Positions 58,681-64,000 of a stretch of DNA of 64,000 nucleotides are shown piece after piece. Below the pieces are notes generated by a model that was not told the origin of the DNA, did no database searches, and saw only the letters and a list, made by a program, of their open reading frames with translations. The DNA lies in contig CM034142.1 in NCBI GenBank assembly GCA_019914995.1, positions 3,181,031 through 3,245,030 on the forward strand. The letters run 5' to 3'. The position numbers were made by a program, and so were the translations under genes. How positions within the stretch are numbered: the first letter of the stretch is position 1; each line of letters starts with the position of its first letter. This DNA comes from Acanthochlamys bracteata (Eukaryota; Streptophyta; Magnoliopsida; Pandanales; Velloziaceae).

Positions 58681-59759
58681 GATGATGTGGCGAAACATAA
58701 AAAATTATGAGAAAATAAAAAATCACTACAAAAAATGAAAAGAAGAGTTGCTCTTTGTATATCTTATTCGATAAAACTTTTCTGTTGCAATCATAGTTTA
58801 TCCGTTCCAAACTACGTTCAATTAGTAGCTTTGTTGTAAAATTTGTGCCTACTTATTTATACTTATTATCTTTTGGTACTTAACTGGCGCATTCTTATGT
58901 TTTGGTAATGCTTAGCTAAAACCAATGTAGTTTTATTTGTCACGGAGTTGTGTTTTTCTTACACCTTCATATGTGTAATTCCTTACATCATTTTCAAGTC
59001 TAAAATTATTTCATAAATTTTTAGATTTTATGATTTTACAGCATACACAAAAATAAAATCAACGCTGGTGACATTATAAATATTTGCAATATGATATAAT
59101 TCTAACTGTCCTTTCGTTTGTTAGATATATTATAGCTTTTCTCTAGTGCCACTAGGATTTTAAACTTTGAGATAAATATTTCTATATAATTCCTTCACAA
59201 TTGTATTAGTATTACATATTTATATGTAATTTTTATATGTTTGTATAAAGTTGGTACCTATTTATATTCAGTTCTCTTTGCTTGATATCAATGTATATTT
59301 TAGTTGTCTTTACTTTTAAATAATGTATATTTATTTGTTATTTTTTGGCGTACAACTAGTATTAATATCAATTGACTGTAAAGTTTTGCTGTTGCTTATT
59401 CGTACACAATTCTTTAGTTGAAATATTTAATAGTACATATTTCATTATATTTAATACGTGTATTTCTATGCACGATAATCATTTGTCTTTGGTTGGTACA
59501 TATTTTTATTTGCTCCATATCCATTTGTATTTGGATGCTAGCAATTTGTGTGCTCCCGGTAACTATTTATACTTGACAATGCTTATTTAATAACTTTACA
59601 AATTTCACTTAGTATTTTCTTATACTTAACAAGTACATTCTCCTATTCAATTCGACATTATTGCTATCTATGTATATTTGCTTGAAATTTATATGCATAT
59701 CCTTTTAGGCAACATGTATTTGGTTGGTATGGATTTAGCTATTATGTTGTTATTGTGAA
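58681..59759 (+). repeat. satellite monomer A6 (long A form)
   Basis: 1079 bp, with the extra block around 59540-59640. Confidence 0.85.
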
Positions 59760-60768
59760 GATGATGTGGCAAAATACGAAATATTATCACAAAATCAGAA
59801 ATATTACAAATAAGTGGAAAATAAGAAATAGTTTCAGTATATATTATTTGGTAAATTTTTCTTATTCCAATCTCGTTTTAAACTCATTCCAAATTACGTT
59901 TAATTAGTATCGTTTTTATTTAGTTGATTTTTATTTTAATTTTAGTTATGTTTAGCTAGTACTATTGCAGTTTACCAACGTCTTCTTTTTGTTTTTAGTA
60001 TTAGTATGTGTAAATTTTTACCTGATTACGAGATCTAGATTTAAATCCTATCATCTTTTAATTTTATAATTTTACATCAATCAAAAAATTAAAACTAAGG
60101 TCGAGTGGACTTTTAAGCTTCATAGTATGATCGAATTCCAAACATTCTTCCGTTCGTTAGATTAATTACAACCTTTGTCTATCGACAATTGATTTTAATT
60201 TTATCATAAGCTCTTGTAAATAAATGGTTGAAAATAAAAATTGTTAGTACGTACTTATATATAATTAGTACGAAGTTGAATATACATTATACCTATTTGT
60301 ATTTATTTAATACCTATTTATTTTTTAGTTGTACTTAGTTGGAAGCGATGTATCTTTATGTGTTATTGATTTGTGTACAATCCATAGTAATACCAATTGG
60401 CTTTGAATTTTGTTGTTTCTCTCTTTACAGTTCATTTGTTATGTACTTATTTATTTATATTTAATATTATTTTTTATATGTCCGATACCTCTTGATGTAC
60501 GGTTTGTACCTATTTATAATTGTTCGGTGCCGATATGTAATTGGTTGTTGCACAATTGTGTGCGCCGGCAACTTACATATATTTATCTTTCTTTATTTAA
60601 TACCAACTTAAATTTAGTTCGCATAACTTTGTACTTATTTTGCATCTTTTTATATACAATTCAAAATAGCTTTTATATAGTTATATTTATCTTGAAAATA
60701 TATTCTATTAATTTCACGCTATTTGTGTTTGGGTGGGATCCATTTTCTTGCAACATGATTATTGTGAC
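59760..60768 (+). repeat. satellite monomer B7
   Basis: 1009 bp, standard B form. The longest open frame of the array (60410-60889) crosses from B7 into A7. Confidence 0.85.
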
Positions 60769-61739
60769 GATGATGTGGCGAGATATAAAAAGTTATGACA
60801 AAAATAAAAATCACTTCAAAAAAAGAAAAGAAGAGTCGCTCTTTGTATATCTTATTCGAAAAAAATTTCCTGTTGCAATCACAGTTTAACCGTTCCAAAC
60901 TAGGTTCAATTAGTAGCATTGTTGTAATATTTGTGTGTACTTGTTTATACTTATTATCTTTTGGTACTTCATTAGTGGATTCTTAGTTTTATTTGTCACA
61001 GATTTATGTTTCTTTTACAGCTTCACATGTGTAATTCCTTACATCTCTTTTGTATTTAAAATTAAATCATCAATTTTTTTATGTTATATGATTTTAGAAC
61101 ATTCACAAAAATAAAACCGACGCTAGTGACATTATAAATATTTGCAATACGGTAGAATTCTAACTATCATTTCGTTTGTTAGACACAATATAGCTTTTCT
61201 CTATTGCCAATGGGATTTTAAACATTCTGATAAATATTTTTACATAATTCGTTCACAATTGTATTAGTAGTACATATTTATATTTAATTTATATATATTT
61301 TTATGAAGTTGGTACCTATTTATATTCAATTCTCTTTGCTTGATACCATTGTACATTTCAGTTGTCTTTACTTTTAAACAATGCATATTCATTTGTTATT
61401 ACTTAGTGTACAATCAGTACAAATATCAATTGACTGTAAAATTTTGCTGTTGCTCATTCGTATGCAATTCTTTAGTAGTAATATTTAATTAGAATATATT
61501 TTATTATACTTAATACCTGTATTTTCTTACACTACAGTCTTTTGTCTTTGATTGGTACTTATTTTTACTTGCTCGTTATCTATTTGTATTTGGATGCTTC
61601 TTATATTTAACATATACATTCTCCTATGCAATTTGACATTATCGCTATCTATCTATATTTGCTTGAAATTTATATGCCTTACTTTTACGCAACTTATATT
61701 TGGTTGGTATCATTTTAGCTGTTATGTTGTTATTGTGAA
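60769..61739 (+). repeat. satellite monomer A7 (short A form)
   Basis: 971 bp; also lacks about 30 bp of the TATGTTTAGCTAAAACCAATG zone near 60985. Confidence 0.83.
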
Positions 61740-62643
61740 GATGATGTGGCAAAATACGAAATTTTATGACACAATTAGAAATACTACAAATAAGTAGAAA
61801 ATAAAAAATAGTTTTAATATATGTTATTTGGTAAACTTTTCTTATTCCAATTTTATTTGTCACGGATTTGTGTTTCTCTTACAGCTTCACATTTATAATT
61901 TCTTACATCGCTTTGATGTTTAAGATTAAATCATAAATTTTTTTAGATTTTATGATTTTACAACATTCACAAAAATAAAATGATGCTGGTGATATTATAA
62001 GTATTTGCAATACGGTAAAATTCTAACTGTCCTTTCGTTTGTTAGACACGTTATAACTTTTATCTACTGCTAACGGAATTTTGAACTTTATGATAAATAT
62101 TTTTATATAATCCATTCACAATTGTATTAGTAATACATATTTACATATAATTTGTATATATTTGCATGCAGTTACTGCTTATTTATATTCAGTTCTTTTC
62201 ACTTGATACCAATGTATATTTCAGTTGTCTTTACTTTTTAGATAATGTATTTTTATTTGTTATTGCTTTGTATACAATCAGTACTAATATGAATTGATTG
62301 TAAGGTTTTGTTGTTGCTCTTTCGTACACAATTCTTTAGTTGTAATATTTAATTAGTAAATATTTTATTATATTTAATACATGTATTTCTATGCGCGATA
62401 ATCTTTTGTTTTTGGTACCAACCTAGCAACTTGTATGCGCCCGATAACAATTTATGCTTAATAGTGTATATTTAATAACTTTTCAGATTTTACTTAGTAT
62501 TTTCTTATATTAACAAGTACATTCTCCTATGCAATTCGACATTATTGCTATCTATGTATATTTGTTTGAAATTTATATGCATATCCTTTTAGGCAACATG
62601 TATTTGATTGGTACGGATTTAGCTGTTATATTGTTATTGTGAA
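61740..62643 (+). repeat. satellite hybrid: B head joined to A tail
   Basis: B sequence for ~113 bp to CTTTTCTTATTCCAA (61852), then A sequence from TTTTATTTGTCACGG. A further ~40-bp gap at GGTACCAACCTAGC (62415) removes part of the A block. Confidence 0.82.
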
Positions 62644-63647
62644 GATGATTTGGCGAAATACGAAATTTCATGACAAAATTAGAAATATTACAAATAAAAA
62701 GAAAATAAGAAATAGTTTTAGTATACATTATTTTGTAAACTATTTTTATTCCAATCTCGTTTTAAACTCATTTCAAATTACGTTTAGTTGGTATCGTTTT
62801 TATTTAGTTGGTTTTTACTTTAATTTTAGTTATGTTTAGCGAGTACTATTGCAGTTTACCAACGTCTTCTTTTTGTTTTAATATTAATGTGTAAATTTCT
62901 ACAAGATTATGAGATCTAGATTTAAATCCTATCATTTTTTTATTTCATAATTTTATATTTAAGAAAAAATTAAAACTATGGTTGAGTAAAATTTTAAGCT
63001 TCAATAATATGTTCGAATTCCAAGCATTCTTCCGTTCGTTAGATTAATTGCAACCTTTCTATATCGACAATGAATTTTATTATTCTCATAAGCTCCTGTT
63101 AATAAAGGGTTGAAAATAAAAATTATTAGTACGTACTTATATATAATTAGTACGCAGTTATGTATACATCATATCTACTTGTATTTATTTAATACCTATT
63201 TATTTTTTACTTGTGCTTAGTTGGAAGCGATGTATCTTATGTGTTATTGATTTGTGTAAAATCCACAATATTACCAATTGGCTTTGAATTTTGTTATTTC
63301 TCTCATCACAGTTCGTTCGTTATGTACTTATTTATTTATATTTAATATTATTTTTTATAAGCCCGATACCTCTTTATGTTCGGTTTGTACCTATTTGTAT
63401 TTGCTCGATGCCGATATGTACTTGGTTGTTACGCAATTGTGTGCTCCCACAACCTACTTATATTTATCTTTGTTTATTTAATACCAACTTAAATTTAGTT
63501 GGGATAACTTTTTACTTATTTTGTATCTTTTTATATACAAATTAAAATGGCTATTATATAATATATTTATCTTGAACATACACTATATTAATTTCACGCT
63601 ATTTGTGTTGGGTGGGATCGATTTTCTTGCTACATGATTAGTGTGAA
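62644..63647 (+). repeat. satellite monomer B9
   Basis: 1004 bp, standard B form. Confidence 0.85.
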
Positions 63648-64000
63648 GATGATGTGGCGAGACGTAAATATTATGACAAAATAACAAATCACTGCCAAAG
63701 AAGGAAAAGAAGAGACGCTCTTTGTATATCTTATTCGATAAAAGGTTTTTGTTGCAATCATAGTTTAACCGTTCCAAACTACGTTCAATTAGTAGTTTGT
63801 TGTAACATGTATGCCTACTTGTTTATAATTATTATTTTTTGGTACTTAATTGGTGCATTCTTATTTTGTGTTATGTTTAGCTAAAACCAATGTACTTTTA
63901 TTTGTCACGAATTTGTGTTTCTCTTACAGTTTAACATGTGTAATTCTTTACATCATTTTCAATTTTAGAGTTAAGTCATAAATTTTTTGGATTGTATGAT
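63648..64000 (+). repeat. satellite monomer A9, cut by window end
   Basis: First ~350 bp of an A monomer; the array continues past the window. Confidence 0.83.

Larger units (their letters stand above)
47776..64000. repeat. satellite array, ~2.0-2.1-kb A/B dimer, continues beyond window
   Basis: Phased on the word GATGATGTGGCG (and variants). Blocks start at: B 47834, A 48840, B 49844, A 50841, B 51910, A 52916, A 54128, B 55119, A 56602, B 57680, A 58681, B 59760, A 60769, B 61740, B 62644, A 63648. B-to-A spacing is 997-1009 bp in six clean cases; A-to-B is 971-1079. A and B are distinct but homologous, e.g. A has CTCGGTATCTATTTGTATTT where B has CTCGATGCCGATATGTATTT, both followed by a GTGTGCGCCCG core. 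Strongly AT-rich. Recurrent hydrophobic open frames are a by-product of T-rich sequence. Confidence 0.9.

Noticed and set aside
48414-63884. Many plus-strand open frames of 60-159 codons in the satellite, similar from unit to unit
   Set aside because: They are Leu/Tyr/Phe/Ile-rich because the DNA is T-rich, differ in length and frame between monomers, and show no domain. Recurrence follows from the tandem repeat itself.
47776-64000. CRISPR-like or telomere-like repeat
   Set aside because: The unit is ~1-2 kb, with no short palindromic repeats, spacers or TTTAGGG-type units.

Overview
This window looks like repeat-dense heterochromatin from a flowering plant, probably a eudicot; the species cannot be told from the sequence. 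The evidence is a stack of plant LTR-retrotransposon lineages: Athila-type, Tat-type and Reina-like chromovirus Ty3/gypsy elements, and SIRE-type and other Ty1/copia elements, many primed by initiator Met-tRNA. These are followed by a long AT-rich tandem array. I found no host gene, rRNA, tRNA or CRISPR array that I could defend. Every retroelement reading frame is broken by stops, frameshifts or large deletions.

Layout. 1-830: 5' end of a minus-strand copia element (gag start, primer site, LTR). 1190-6973: minus-strand Athila-like element with its 3' LTR; protease and most RT are deleted. 6974-11626: minus-strand copia element with very short LTRs, plus local duplications of its 3' end and flank. 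11627-15120: AT-rich sequence with an older copia 3' end. 15121-20719: complete-length but inactive plus-strand chromovirus-like gypsy element with 513-bp LTRs. 20720-27942: mostly unassigned, with a Tat-type RNase H relic, a ~33-bp minisatellite and a few exon-like segments. 27943-44023: a 16-kb minus-strand SIRE-type copia element with ~2-kb LTRs. It is itself invaded by a plus-strand copia element (34123-37668, perfect 5-bp target duplication) and, inside its 5' LTR, by a plus-strand gypsy element (40154-43935, confirmed by the empty site in the other LTR). 44404-47775: two head-to-head gypsy fragments; the second carries an intron-like segment just before its protease. 47776-64000: a tandem satellite array that runs off the window.

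The satellite is the most distinctive part. Its unit is ~2.0-2.1 kb and is a dimer of two ~1-kb monomers (A and B) that are diverged but clearly homologous, so this is a higher-order repeat. At least 16 monomer-sized blocks can be phased, including two A/B hybrids, one block with a ~480-bp internal duplication, and long and short variants of A. The array begins abruptly inside the RT sequence of the neighbouring gypsy fragment.

The elements do not work together as a pathway. They record serial insertion, internal deletion and point decay: many in-frame stops sit where Trp, Gln or Arg is expected, as C-to-T decay of methylated DNA would give. Relative order of events: the SIRE element first, then the two insertions into it.
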